From JAWLGJ01 sp041685145 (GTDB taxonomy: Bacteria > Pseudomonadota > Alphaproteobacteria > Rhodospirillales > Magnetospirillaceae), in NCBI GenBank assembly GCA_041685145.1, contig JAWLGJ010000012.1:9546-73545 (forward strand): a DNA stretch of 64,000 bases, in the 5' to 3' direction. Position 1 is the stretch's first letter. Each line of letters begins with the position of its first letter. The notes under the pieces are model-generated. The model had not been told where the DNA came from, searched no databases, and saw only the letters and a list, made by a program, of their open reading frames with translations. Made by a program: the position numbers and the translations under genes. Shown here in pieces: positions 1 to 7,337 of the stretch.

Positions 1-278
1 AGGCCCTGGAGATGGGGCTGGTCAACGCGGTGGTGCCGCTGGAGCGGCTGGAGGAGGAGACGGTGGCCTGGTGCCGCGAGATGCTGGCGCTGTCGCCGAC
101 GGCGCTGCGGGTGCTGAAAAGCGCCTTCAACGCCGACACCGACGGCATGGCCGGCATCCAGGAACTGGCCGGCAACGCCACCGCCCTTTTCTACATGACC
201 CCCGAAGGCCAGGAAGGCCGCGACGCCTTCGTCGAGAAGCGCCGGCCCGATTTCGCGAAATTCCCGCGCCGGCCATGA
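1..278 (+). CDS. menB: 1,4-dihydroxy-2-naphthoyl-CoA synthase, C-terminal part
   Basis: Only the last 92 or so codons are inside the window, so the gene is 5'-truncated by the window edge. The readable tail (ALEMGLVNAVVPLE, then AFNADTDGMAGIQ, ending RPDFAKFPRRP) is the characteristic C-terminus of MenB, a crotonase-fold enzyme that cyclises O-succinylbenzoyl-CoA to the naphthoyl-CoA ring in menaquinone synthesis. The stop codon overlaps the menA start (ATGA at 275-278), so the two are translationally coupled. The call rests on recalled family sequence plus the men neighbours. Confidence 0.93.
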   Translation, partial: ALEMGLVNAVVPLERLEEETVAWCREMLALSPTALRVLKSAFNADTDGMAGIQELAGNATALFYMTPEGQEGRDAFVEKRRPDFAKFPRRP

Positions 279-1612
279 ACACCACCGTCGCCCAGGCCCC
301 CGGCGGCGTGCGGCTGTGGTGGCTGGCCATGCGGCCCAAGACCCTGACCATCGCCGTCGTGCCGGTGCTGGTGGGCTCGGCGCTGGCCTGGGCGCAGGCG
401 GGGGCGCAGGCGGCGGGGGCGGCGGTGGTGGCGCTGTTGGCGGCGGTGCTGATTCAGGCCGGCACCAACCTCCACAACGACGCCGGCGACTTCCTGCGCG
501 GCGGCGACGGCAGCCAGCGCCAGGGCCCCGAACGGGTGACGGCGCAGGGCTGGGCGACCCCGCGCCAGGTGTTGCGCGCCGCCGAAATCTGCTTCGTCCT
601 GGCGGCGGCGTGCGGGCTGTATCTCGTCTGGGTGGGCGGCTGGCCGATCCTGGTGCTGGGGGCGGCGTCGCTGCTGGCGGCGTGGGGCTATACCGGCGGG
701 CCGCGCCCCATCGCCTACACGCCGCTGGGCGAAATCTTCGTGGTGCTGTTCTTCGGCCTGGGCGCCGTGGCCGGCACCTATTGGCTGCATCGCCAGGCGC
801 TGAGCGCCGAGGCCCTGGTGGCGGGGCTGGCGCTGGGGCTGCTGGCGGCGGCGGTGCTGGTGGTCAACAACACCCGCGATATGGACGCCGACCGCCGCAC
901 CGGGCGCCGCACCCTGCCCATCCTGCTGGGGCGGCACCGCAGCGGGGGGCTCTATGCCGCCCTGGTGTTGGCGCCCTTCGCGCTGCTGTGGCCGTTGGCG
1001 GCGGCGGTGCCGGGGGCATGGCTGGCGCTGATCGCCTTGCCCTTGGCCGTGAGGCTGGTTCGTGCCTTTGCCGCCGAGACCGGCGGCGCCGGTTTCAACG
1101 GGCTGCTGGCGCGCACGGCGCGGCTACAGGTGCTGTACGGCGCCCTGCTGGCGGCGGGTTTGCTGGCATCGCCGGCGGCGGCCGCGGCCGCCGAGCCGGT
1201 GGAGGCCGTCTTCCGCAATGCCGAGGGCGAGGCGGTGCGGTTGTCGGATTTTCGGGGGCGGCCGGTGCTGGTGGAGTTCTGGGCCACCTGGTGCGCGCCC
1301 TGCCGCCGGGATCTGCCGCATCTCGACGCGATGGCGGCGCGGCTGGCCGACCGGCTGACGGTGCTGCCCATTTCCATCGATCGTTTGGGGCGCCCGGCGG
1401 TGGAACGGTTCTACGCGGAGCTGAACATTCGCCGCCTGCCGATCTATCTCGACGAGGACCGCGAGGCGGTGGCGGCGCTGGGCATCGAATACGTTCCCGC
1501 CGCGCTGCTGCTGGCGGCGGATGGAGGGGTTCTCAAACGCTGGGAACTGGGCCCGGACTGGGCCGAGGCCGAGGCGGAGGTCGAGGCGCTGCTGAGCGCG
1601 GCGGGGGAGTAG
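275..1612 (+). CDS. menA: MenA prenyltransferase fused to a TlpA/ResA-like thioredoxin domain
   Basis: A 445-residue protein. Residues 1 to about 298 are a polytopic UbiA-family prenyltransferase (1,4-dihydroxy-2-naphthoate polyprenyltransferase) with the polar motifs NLHNDAGD (65-72) and NNTRDMDAD (198-206) that bind the diphosphate through magnesium. The last hydrophobic segment (about 284-302, LYGALLAAGLLASPAAAA) runs in frame into a thioredoxin fold (about 305-445) with a WATWCAPC active site (Cys340, Cys343). No stop separates the two parts. The start at 275 gives the ATGA overlap with menB. If the last helix ends outside, the redox domain lies in the periplasm. Linking a quinone-making enzyme to a thiol-disulfide domain is unusual; its substrate is unknown. 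Confidence 0.9.
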   Translation: MNTTVAQAPGGVRLWWLAMRPKTLTIAVVPVLVGSALAWAQAGAQAAGAAVVALLAAVLIQAGTNLHNDAGDFLRGGDGSQRQGPERVTAQGWATPRQVLRAAEICFVLAAACGLYLVWVGGWPILVLGAASLLAAWGYTGGPRPIAYTPLGEIFVVLFFGLGAVAGTYWLHRQALSAEALVAGLALGLLAAAVLVVNNTRDMDADRRTGRRTLPILLGRHRSGGLYAALVLAPFALLWPLAAAVPGAWLALIALPLAVRLVRAFAAETGGAGFNGLLARTARLQVLYGALLAAGLLASPAAAAAAEPVEAVFRNAEGEAVRLSDFRGRPVLVEFWATWCAPCRRDLPHLDAMAARLADRLTVLPISIDRLGRPAVERFYAELNIRRLPIYLDEDREAVAALGIEYVPAALLLAADGGVLKRWELGPDWAEAEAEVEALLSAAGE

Positions 1613-1618
1613 GCGGGC

Positions 1619-2884
1619 TCACCCACCCGCCGCAATTCGCCTGATTTCCCGCCGGTCCGGTTTGCCCGTCGGGCTCAGCGGCAGGGCATCGACCCGCACC
1701 GCATGGCGCGGGCGCAGCGGCGAAGGCAGGCGCCGACGGCACCAGGCGAGCACGTCCTCGGGCGCGGCGGCACCCTCATAGACCGCCACCACCACCTCGC
1801 CCCACACCGGATCGGGCCGCCCGGCCACCGCCGCCGCCCGCAATCCGGGGCATTCCGCCAGCGCCGTCTCGACCGGGCGGGGGTGCAGCTTGCGCCCGCC
1901 GCTGACGATGACGTCATCGGCCCGCCCCGCCACCCACACCTCGCCCTCGGCGTCGACGCGCCCGAGGTCGTTGGTGGTGAACCAGCCCTCGGGGTCGAGC
2001 CCCTCGCCCGGCCGCATGGCGGGGTTGGCGTAGCCCAGCATGACGGCGGAGCCGCGCACACGCAGGCGGCCGTCGATGCCGGCCTCCATCGCCAGGCCCT
2101 CCAGCGGGCGCCCCACGCGGCCGCCGTCCCAGTCGGCGCCGGGCCGCAACAGCGTCGCCGCCTGCGAGGTCGTCTCGGTCATGCCATAGCTGACGCACAG
2201 GGGCCAGCCGCCGCGGCGGGCGCGGGCGGCGAGGGCGGGGGCGAGCGCGGCGCCGCCGATCAGGCAGACGCGCAGGCTGGGCGGCGGCTCCGGCGCCGCC
2301 TCCAGCAGCCCCGCCAGCATCGCCGGCACCAGCGAGACATGGGTGACGCCGTGGCGGCGCATCGCCGCCAGCGCCGCCGCCGCCTCGAATCGCTCCTGAA
2401 CAAGCGCCGTCGCGCCCGCCTCGGCGCAGCGGTGGAGGATCACCAGCCCGCCGATGTGATACAGCGGCAGGCAGGCTAGCCACACGTCGCCGGGCTCCAA
2501 CCCCAGCCGCGCGCGCGAGGCGGCGGCGTGGGCGCGTAGGCCGTCGCCGGCGAGCATCGCCGCCTTCGGCGCGCCGGTGCTGCCGCTGGTGGCGATCAGC
2601 AGTTCGGCGGCGCCGCCCGGTCCCGCCAGCGCGGCCAGGGCGCGGCGGTCGCCGGCATCCAGGCCGGGGTTGAGCGGCAGAAAGGCCCGCCCGGCGGCGG
2701 CGGCGGCATAGGCGGCGCGGGCCAGGGCAAGATTGCCGTCCGCCAGCACCAGTGGGCGGCTGTCACGCTCCGCGCGCCACCGGGCCAGGTCCGCCCAGGA
2801 GTGACGTGCGTCCTCCAGCAGCAGCGCCGGGCGCTCCGGCGTCGCCTCGGCCTGGCGGGCCACCCACTCGGCCAGCGCGAACAT
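1619..2884 (-). CDS. menE: O-succinylbenzoate--CoA ligase
   Basis: A 421-residue member of the ANL (AMP-forming) superfamily, short as is usual for MenE. Visible motifs are the phosphate-binding loop TSGSTGAPKAAM, the adenine motif YGMTETTSQ, GWFTTNDLG, the hinge region RADDVIVSGG and the C-terminal catalytic lysine segment SPTGKPDRREI. It activates O-succinylbenzoate with ATP and CoA for MenB. The start at 2884 is fixed by an ATGA overlap with the upstream ubiE stop. It is convergent with menA, with only six bases between. Specificity is inferred from the neighbouring menB, menA and ubiE. Confidence 0.88.
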   Translation of the reverse strand: MFALAEWVARQAEATPERPALLLEDARHSWADLARWRAERDSRPLVLADGNLALARAAYAAAAAGRAFLPLNPGLDAGDRRALAALAGPGGAAELLIATSGSTGAPKAAMLAGDGLRAHAAASRARLGLEPGDVWLACLPLYHIGGLVILHRCAEAGATALVQERFEAAAALAAMRRHGVTHVSLVPAMLAGLLEAAPEPPPSLRVCLIGGAALAPALAARARRGGWPLCVSYGMTETTSQAATLLRPGADWDGGRVGRPLEGLAMEAGIDGRLRVRGSAVMLGYANPAMRPGEGLDPEGWFTTNDLGRVDAEGEVWVAGRADDVIVSGGRKLHPRPVETALAECPGLRAAAVAGRPDPVWGEVVVAVYEGAAAPEDVLAWCRRRLPSPLRPRHAVRVDALPLSPTGKPDRREIRRIAAGG

Positions 2885-3612
2885 CAACGCGCGTCCGGCC
2901 GCACGCCGACATGGACGCAGGCGATGCCGAAGCTGAGATTGCGGTAGGAGACCCGCTCCAGCCCGGCGGCCTCGAAATGGCGCTTCATCGCCTCCTGGTC
3001 CGGGAAGCGGCGGATCGATTCCACCAGATAGGCATAGGCATCGGGCGCCGCCGCCACCCAGGCCCCCAGGCGCGGGATCACCAGATTCGAGAACGCCCGA
3101 TAGAACGGCCGGATGGGCGCGGCGGGGCGCGAGAACTCCAGGCACAGCAGCCGCCCGCCCGGCTTCAGCACCCGCGCCATTTCGGCAAGCGCGTCGGCCA
3201 TCCGGGTCGTGTTGCGGATGCCGAAGGCAATGGTGACGGTATCGACCGAGCCGTCGGGGAAGGGCAGGGCCTCGGCGGAGCCCGCGACGCAGGCGACATG
3301 GGGCAGGCCGCGTCGGCGGCCCTCGGCCATCATCGACAGGCTGGGATCGCAGATGACCACGCGACGGTCGGGCGCCGCCAACAGCCGCGCCACGTCGCCG
3401 GTGCCGCCCGCGACGTCGACGATCACCTGGCCGGGCCGTGCCGCCGCCATCGCCGCGAAGCGCCGCTTCCACAGCCGATGAATGCCCAGGCTCATCAGGT
3501 CGTTCATGAGGTCGTAGCGCCGCGCTACGGCGGCGAAGACGCCGCGAATGCGGCGCTGGCGTTCCTCGGGCGTGACGCGCTCGGCGCCGAAGCTGTGCGA
3601 AATCTCGTCCAC
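2884..3612 (-). CDS. ubiE: Bifunctional demethylmenaquinone / 2-polyprenyl-benzoquinol C-methyltransferase
   Basis: A 242-residue class I SAM-dependent methyltransferase. The family signature YDLMNDLMSLGIHRLWKR lies near residue 33, followed by the SAM-binding loop DVAGGTGD and the UbiE motif FGIRNTTR. It performs the last C-methylation in menaquinone synthesis (MenG role) and, in organisms with both quinones, the equivalent ubiquinone step. Its stop overlaps menE and it starts four bases after the SCO1-like gene ends, consistent with one leftward operon. Confidence 0.93.
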   Translation of the reverse strand: MDEISHSFGAERVTPEERQRRIRGVFAAVARRYDLMNDLMSLGIHRLWKRRFAAMAAARPGQVIVDVAGGTGDVARLLAAPDRRVVICDPSLSMMAEGRRRGLPHVACVAGSAEALPFPDGSVDTVTIAFGIRNTTRMADALAEMARVLKPGGRLLCLEFSRPAAPIRPFYRAFSNLVIPRLGAWVAAAPDAYAYLVESIRRFPDQEAMKRHFEAAGLERVSYRNLSFGIACVHVGVRPDAR

Positions 3613-3615
3613 GGC

Positions 3616-4173
3616 CTAGGGCGCTGCGGCCAGCAGTTCCCGCATCCGGGCCGCGATGTCGTCGCCCGGCATGGTGTGGGGCATGCGCTCGACATAGGCG
3701 CCGTCGGGGCCCATGACGAAGACGCTGGACGTGTGGTCGACGAGGTAGGTGCCGCTGTCCTCCAGGTCCACCTTCTCGGCCCGCACGCCGTATTTGCCCA
3801 TCATCGAGCGCACGAATTCGGGCGGGCCGCTGAGGCCGACGATGCCGGGATGGAAGGCGGCGACATAATCGGCCAGCACCTCCGGGGTGTCGCGCTCGGG
3901 GTCGACGGTGACGAACAGCGGCTGCACCCTCTCGGCCTCGTCGCCCAGGGCGTCCATGGCCGCGGCAATGTTGACCAATGCCGTCGGGCAGACATCGGGG
4001 CAGAATGTGTAGCCGAAATAGATCAGCAGGAATTGACCGTGATAGGTGTCGTCGCGCACGACGCGGCCGTCATGGGCCTGGAGCATGAAGGTGCCGCCGG
4101 GCTGGGCCCCCGCCGTCGGGGCGGTTCCGCCGACCGCAAGCCCCAGAAACAGGGCCAAAACCAGCTTTCGCAT
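3616..4173 (-). CDS. SCO1/SenC-type copper chaperone
   Basis: A 185-residue exported thioredoxin-fold protein of the SCO1/SenC/PrrC family. The N-terminus (MRKLVLALFLGLAVGG) is a signal peptide or membrane anchor. The copper-binding CPDVC motif is at about Cys58 and Cys62, with the third ligand in the VDHTSS segment. Family members deliver copper to the CuA centre of oxidases or nitrous oxide reductase, or act as thiol reductases. The start at 4173 was chosen because the signal peptide begins there; an in-frame ATG at 4221 would add 16 non-signal residues. It is first in the leftward operon and has two FNR-like boxes upstream. Confidence 0.9.
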   Translation of the reverse strand: MRKLVLALFLGLAVGGTAPTAGAQPGGTFMLQAHDGRVVRDDTYHGQFLLIYFGYTFCPDVCPTALVNIAAAMDALGDEAERVQPLFVTVDPERDTPEVLADYVAAFHPGIVGLSGPPEFVRSMMGKYGVRAEKVDLEDSGTYLVDHTSSVFVMGPDGAYVERMPHTMPGDDIAARMRELLAAAP

Positions 4174-4235
4174 TGCCAAGGCTCGTCCGGAAAATGGAGA
4201 ACAGGTCAAGGATGCCCACACTTTCCCAAAGGTTT

Positions 4236-4249
4236 ATGACCAAGGTCAA
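4236..4249. promoter_or_regulatory. FNR/DNR-type box
   Basis: ATGACCAAGGTCAA fits the TTGAT-N4-ATCAA family consensus with arms ATGAC and GTCAA. It lies 63 bases upstream of the SCO1 start and is the best candidate site for oxygen- or NO-dependent control of that gene. No convincing -10 is visible at the matching distance on either strand. Confidence 0.5.
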
Positions 4250-4278
4250 GCGACGGGAGGCGAAAAAATTGTCGCGGC

Positions 4279-4292
4279 ATGACCAGAGTCAA
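4279..4292 (+). promoter_or_regulatory. FNR/DNR-type box with class II spacing to a -10
   Basis: ATGACCAGAGTCAA (arms ATGAC and GTCAA). Its centre (4285.5) is exactly 32 bases from the centre of TATAAC at 4315-4320, the spacing expected for an activator at -41.5. This predicts a rightward start near 4327 with no protein gene directly downstream. Confidence 0.55.
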
Positions 4293-4326
4293 GTTTGGGG
4301 GCCCCCGAGCCCGCTATAACCGACTC

Positions 4327-4406
4327 GACCGCTTGGTCATGTCGACCCCCCAAGCGCGGCGCGGACCGGTCAGCCCCCCCTCCCGGTCCGCGCCTTCGCT
4401 TTCTCT
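4327..4406 (+). ncRNA. Candidate FNR-box-driven small RNA
   Basis: Predicted only. A start near 4327 follows from the box and -10 described at 4279-4320. The sequence would fold into a short 5' hairpin (TCGAC 4325-4329 with GTCGA 4341-4345), then a perfect 12-base-pair stem (4358-4369 with 4383-4394) with a 13-base loop of mainly C, ending in a pyrimidine-rich tail. The loop can pair with G-rich ribosome binding sites, including those seen at nirE and the adjacent regulator. The tail is a weak terminator, so the hairpin might instead be leader RNA. Confidence 0.35.
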
Positions 4407-4440
4407 CCCCGGTCCATCCCGGCCGCAATCGGCCTGGCGC

Positions 4441-4454
4441 TTGATTTCCGTCAA
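4441..4454 (+). promoter_or_regulatory. FNR/DNR-type box of the DNR-like gene
   Basis: TTGATTTCCGTCAA is a near-consensus FNR-family box. TATAAA at 4478-4483 lies 33 bases (centre to centre) downstream, a class II activator layout predicting a start near 4490. It fits autoactivation, or activation by another family member, of the regulator pair that follows. Confidence 0.7.
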
Positions 4455-4527
4455 GTCGACATGCCTCCGGGCGCCCCTATAAATGTCCCCACATTTTGTC
4501 TGGCCAATCCGGAGGGGGAAAAAGCGG

Positions 4528-5250
4528 ATGGGCCACGATCCGATTGTGAGTCATGCCGTCCGCTGGCGGCGGCATATGCTGTTTCAGGTGCTCGGCGAGG
4601 CGGGGACGCATGAGCTTCTCGGCCATGCCGAGGTCGTCGACGCCCCGGCGGGCACGACGGTGGTGAGCCAGGGGGCGCCGGCCGAGCACTTCTATCTGGT
4701 GCTCGACGGGCGAATGCGCCTCCAGGTCGGCGATGATTGCGCCGGCCCCAGCACACTTGACGTGCTGGGTCCGGGCGAACTCATCGGGCAGGGGGCCGCC
4801 GCCGGCGGCCAGCCTTATGCGATGAGCGCCGAGAGCCTGGAGGACAGCCGCTTGCTGCGGCTGGACGCGGCGACCTTCCGGCGGATGCTGGAGGAGCGCT
4901 TCGAGCTTACCGCCTTCGTGCTGGCGACGATCTCGCGGCGGCTATGCGGTCTGATGCGCCATCTGACGGCGTTGAAGATGAAGACCGGCGGCCAGCGGGT
5001 GGCCGACTACCTGCTGGGCCTGACCGACGCGGCCGAGGGGCCCGCCGAGGTGCGGCTGCCCTATGATAAGCGCATCATCGCCGAAACCCTGGGAATGCGG
5101 CCAGAAACCTTTTCGCGCGCCCTGGGCAAGCTGCGGGGGCTGGGGGTGTGCCGGGCGGGAACGGCCCGCATCCGTCTCGCCGATGTCGGCCGCCTGCGCG
5201 ACTACTGCCATCTGGAGGCCGCCGAGGGCCGCGATGCCCGCGACGCCTGA
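4528..5250 (+). CDS. Crp/Fnr-family regulator, DNR-like (first of tandem pair A)
   Basis: A 240-residue regulator with an N-terminal cyclic-nucleotide-binding-type beta roll (about 15-125), a dimerisation helix and a C-terminal winged helix. The recognition helix RPETFSRAL carries the E..SR pattern of FNR-type proteins, so TTGAT-like half-sites are expected. It lacks an N-terminal cysteine cluster, so it is not an iron-sulfur FNR; the family analogue is DNR/NnrR, which responds to NO. The start at 4528 is preferred over an in-frame ATG at 4483 because GGAGGGGG sits nine bases upstream, and because the -10 overlaps 4483. Its location beside nir genes supports control of denitrification; the ligand is inferred. 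Confidence 0.85.
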   Translation: MGHDPIVSHAVRWRRHMLFQVLGEAGTHELLGHAEVVDAPAGTTVVSQGAPAEHFYLVLDGRMRLQVGDDCAGPSTLDVLGPGELIGQGAAAGGQPYAMSAESLEDSRLLRLDAATFRRMLEERFELTAFVLATISRRLCGLMRHLTALKMKTGGQRVADYLLGLTDAAEGPAEVRLPYDKRIIAETLGMRPETFSRALGKLRGLGVCRAGTARIRLADVGRLRDYCHLEAAEGRDARDA

Positions 5251-5277
5251 CGCCCGCGGGCGGCAAGGGGAACGGCA

Positions 5278-5973
5278 ATGCTGAAGGTGCGCCCGCTGGC
5301 CGACGACGACCTCGACGCCCTGCGCGAGGTGCCGCTGTTCAGCGAACTGCCGCGACAGACGATGCAGGGCCTGCTGACCGGCGCCACGGTGCGCCGCTTC
5401 GGCGCCGACACGCTGCTGTTCAACGCCGGCGACAAGGCCGACCGCTTCTTTGTGGTGCTGGCGGGGATGGTGCGCCTGTTCGCGCTCGACGAAGAAGGGC
5501 AGCAGGGGGTGATGGAAATCATCTTCCCGGTGCGAAGCTTCGCCGAGGCGGCGATGTTCGGCAGCGGCCGCTACCCGCTGAACGCCGAGGCGGAGCGGGG
5601 CACGACCCTGGTGCAGATCGAGGGGGCGGGCTTTCTGCGCCAACTGCGCGAGAACCCGCAGCTTGCCCGCGACGTCGTCGCCAGCCTGCACCAGTGGGAG
5701 CGGCGACTGCTGAAGGAAATCTGCCAGCACAAATTCCTGTCGCCGGCGCAGCGGCTGTCGGCCTACCTGCTGGGCCTGACCAGCCAGGAGAACGGCGAAG
5801 CGTCGCTGCAATTGCCGCTCAGCAAGGCGACGATCGCCAGCCGCATCGGCATCGAGCCCGAAAGCCTGTCACGGGCGCTGCAACGCCTCCGCACCATCGG
5901 CGTCACCTGCCAGGGGGACCAGGTGCGAATCGCCGACCTCGACTCGCTGCGCCGCTACTGCCGCGGCGGCTGA
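5278..5973 (+). CDS. Crp/Fnr-family regulator, DNR-like (second of tandem pair A)
   Basis: A 231-residue Crp/Fnr protein beginning 27 bases after its partner, with AAGGGGA as ribosome binding site. It has the sensor beta roll, the segment FAEAAMFGSGRYPLNAEA, and the recognition helix EPESLSRAL with the FNR-type E..SR pattern. No cysteine cluster is present. It resembles the second gene of the pair at 28758-29462 more than its own neighbour, so both pairs appear to derive from one ancestral tandem unit. Likely role: NO- or redox-responsive activation of the nearby nir genes (inference). A strong terminator follows. Confidence 0.85.
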   Translation: MLKVRPLADDDLDALREVPLFSELPRQTMQGLLTGATVRRFGADTLLFNAGDKADRFFVVLAGMVRLFALDEEGQQGVMEIIFPVRSFAEAAMFGSGRYPLNAEAERGTTLVQIEGAGFLRQLRENPQLARDVVASLHQWERRLLKEICQHKFLSPAQRLSAYLLGLTSQENGEASLQLPLSKATIASRIGIEPESLSRALQRLRTIGVTCQGDQVRIADLDSLRRYCRGG

Positions 5974-5986
5974 GCCCCAGACGCGA

Positions 5987-6017
5987 AAGAGGCCGGGTCC
6001 GTCCGACCCGGCCTCTT
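5987..6017 (+). terminator. Intrinsic-type terminator after the regulator pair
   Basis: A perfect 13-base-pair stem (5987-5999 with 6005-6017) with a five-base loop, directly after the stop at 5973. The downstream U tract is short (CTCTT then CG), and the symmetric A/T ends suggest it could also stop leftward transcription from the tRNAs. Confidence 0.75.
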
Positions 6018-6023
6018 CGTCAT

Positions 6024-6098
6024 TGGCTCCGGAGGAGGGATTCGAACCCCCGACCAAGCGGTTAACAGCCGCTCGCTCTACCACTGAGCTACTCCGGA
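6024..6098 (-). tRNA. tRNA-Asn (GTT)
   Basis: On the minus strand the sequence folds as a cloverleaf with acceptor arms TCCGGAG and CTCCGGA, D-arm GCTC/GAGC, an anticodon loop CTGTTAA with anticodon GTT, a T-arm with GGTTCGAATCC, and an encoded CCA end at 6024-6026. Confidence 0.95.
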
Positions 6099-6192
6099 CC
6101 AGGAGCGGAAACCGCCATGCGGCGGGCCTTATAGCAGGCCCGGCGCCGCGCGCCAACCTCTTTCCGGTCCATGCTGCCGCGGGTTTGAACAA

Positions 6193-6267
6193 TGGAGGCC
6201 GGGGCCGGAATCGAACCGACGTACGGGGATTTGCAGTCCCCTGCATGAGCCACTCTGCCACCCGGCC
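6193..6267 (-). tRNA. tRNA-Cys (GCA)
   Basis: Minus-strand cloverleaf with acceptor arms GGCCGGG and CCCGGCC, anticodon loop CTGCAAA (anticodon GCA), T-loop GGTTCGATTCC and encoded CCA at 6193-6195. It lies 95 bases upstream of tRNA-Asn in the same direction, probably one transcript. Confidence 0.95.
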
Positions 6268-6348
6268 GCACGCCCCGCGGGCCACGGATGCCGTCTTATA
6301 AGCACTGCGGCGCCAAGGGTCAATAACAGGTGGTGGCGGCGACGTCCT

Positions 6349-6810
6349 TCAGGCGGGCAGGCGCAGGTCGAGATGGAATTCGCGCAGCTTGGGCATGTTG
6401 TGGACCGGCAGGCCGGTGCGTTCGCGAATGCCGTCCAGCACGGCGGCGATGCGCGCCGGCGAGTCGGCGGCGACCACGAACCACATGTTCAGGGCGTGCT
6501 CGCGCCGATAGTTGTGGGCGACTTCGGGGAAGTCGTTGACGATGGCGGCGATGCGTTGGAAGTCGGCCTCCGGCACGGCCATCGCCGCCAGCGTCAGGCC
6601 GCCACCCATCGCCTCGGCGTTGAACATGGGCCCGAAGCGGCTGAGCACGCCGGCAGCGCGCAGGCGCTCCACGCGCTCGATCACCTCGGCCTCGGTGAGG
6701 CCCAGTTCGTCGCCTACCGCCGCGAACGGCCGTTCGCACAGCGGCAGGCCTTCCTGCAGGCGGTCGATGACGGCGCGGTCGCGATCGTCAAGCCGGGGGA
6801 GATCGCTCAT
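6349..6810 (-). CDS. nirG: Siroheme decarboxylase subunit, NirG-type
   Basis: A 153-residue Lrp/AsnC-like protein: N-terminal helix-turn-helix (about 5-60) and a C-terminal ferredoxin-like domain with the family signature FPEVAHNYRREHALNMWFVV. Together with its paralogues it removes two acetate side chains from siroheme to give 12,18-didecarboxysiroheme, an intermediate of haem d1 in the cytoplasm. NirG rather than NirD is chosen from SRFGPMFNAEAMGG. It is the last gene of the leftward nir operon here; its start overlaps the preceding gene by four bases. Confidence 0.82.
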   Translation of the reverse strand: MSDLPRLDDRDRAVIDRLQEGLPLCERPFAAVGDELGLTEAEVIERVERLRAAGVLSRFGPMFNAEAMGGGLTLAAMAVPEADFQRIAAIVNDFPEVAHNYRREHALNMWFVVAADSPARIAAVLDGIRERTGLPVHNMPKLREFHLDLRLPA

Positions 6811-7337
6811 GGCCGCGCACCCTCCGTGCCGGGCTCGCTCCGCCGATCCTGCAGGCGGTCGCGCCCATAGGCAGCGCCGCGCTGCTTGAAACGGCGGCGG
6901 CTGAACAGAACCTCGTGGGGGTAGTCATCCAGGCCATAGCGGCGCGACAGCTCGCGCACCGTCAAGCTCACCGCCCGGCGGTCGCGGCCGTGAATCATGC
7001 AGAACAGGTTGTAGGGCCACACCGGCGGCCGTCGTACCCGGCGGTAGCAGAGGGTGACGTCGGGCTCGCAGCGCATTGCCTTCCCCAGCGAGTCGACCAG
7101 GGCATCGGGAACGTCCCACACGGCCATCGCGTTGGCGCGATAGCCGAGTTCGTGATGGCGGACGATGACGCCGAATCGCGAGATGATGCCCGCATCGCGC
7201 AGGCGCTCCAGCCGGGCGATGACCTCCGCCTCCGACAGCCCGACGCGCCGCCCGATCTCGTCGAAGGGCCGCGGCGATGTCGGCAACCCCTCGGCGAGGG
7301 CGGCGATGAGATCCTGGTCGCGGTCGCTCAGCCCCAT
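6807..7337 (-). CDS. Siroheme decarboxylase subunit, NirH/NirL-type
   Basis: A 176-residue AsnC-like paralogue of the flanking genes. It carries the B-type signature seen in NirL and NirH (SRFGVIVRHHELGYRANAM, then RPPVWPYNLFCMIHGRDR) and a C-terminus VLFSRRRFKQRGAAYG that looks more like NirH. Such subunits pair with NirD- or NirG-type partners in siroheme decarboxylase. The start at 7337 is chosen because it begins at the family N-terminus and overlaps the nirD stop by ten bases; longer in-frame starts lack similarity. I cannot settle NirH against NirL, so no symbol is given. Confidence 0.8.
   Translation of the reverse strand: MGLSDRDQDLIAALAEGLPTSPRPFDEIGRRVGLSEAEVIARLERLRDAGIISRFGVIVRHHELGYRANAMAVWDVPDALVDSLGKAMRCEPDVTLCYRRVRRPPVWPYNLFCMIHGRDRRAVSLTVRELSRRYGLDDYPHEVLFSRRRFKQRGAAYGRDRLQDRRSEPGTEGARP

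Larger units (their letters stand above)
4174..4527. promoter_or_regulatory. Divergent regulatory region between SCO1 and the DNR-like gene
   Basis: This 354-base stretch has no protein gene. It holds three FNR/DNR-type boxes (4236-4249, 4279-4292, 4441-4454), two TATAA-like -10 elements (4315-4320, 4478-4483) and a long GC-rich hairpin (4358-4394) followed by a pyrimidine-rich tail. It probably drives SCO1 leftward, the regulator pair rightward, and possibly a short RNA. The individual sites are listed separately. Confidence 0.7.

Noticed and set aside
1129..1612. A separate thioredoxin gene starting at the GTG near 1129
   Set aside because: The segment would make a good signal peptide, but menA has no stop before it, so ribosomes reading menA must continue. 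An internal start cannot be excluded, but the fusion is the simpler reading.
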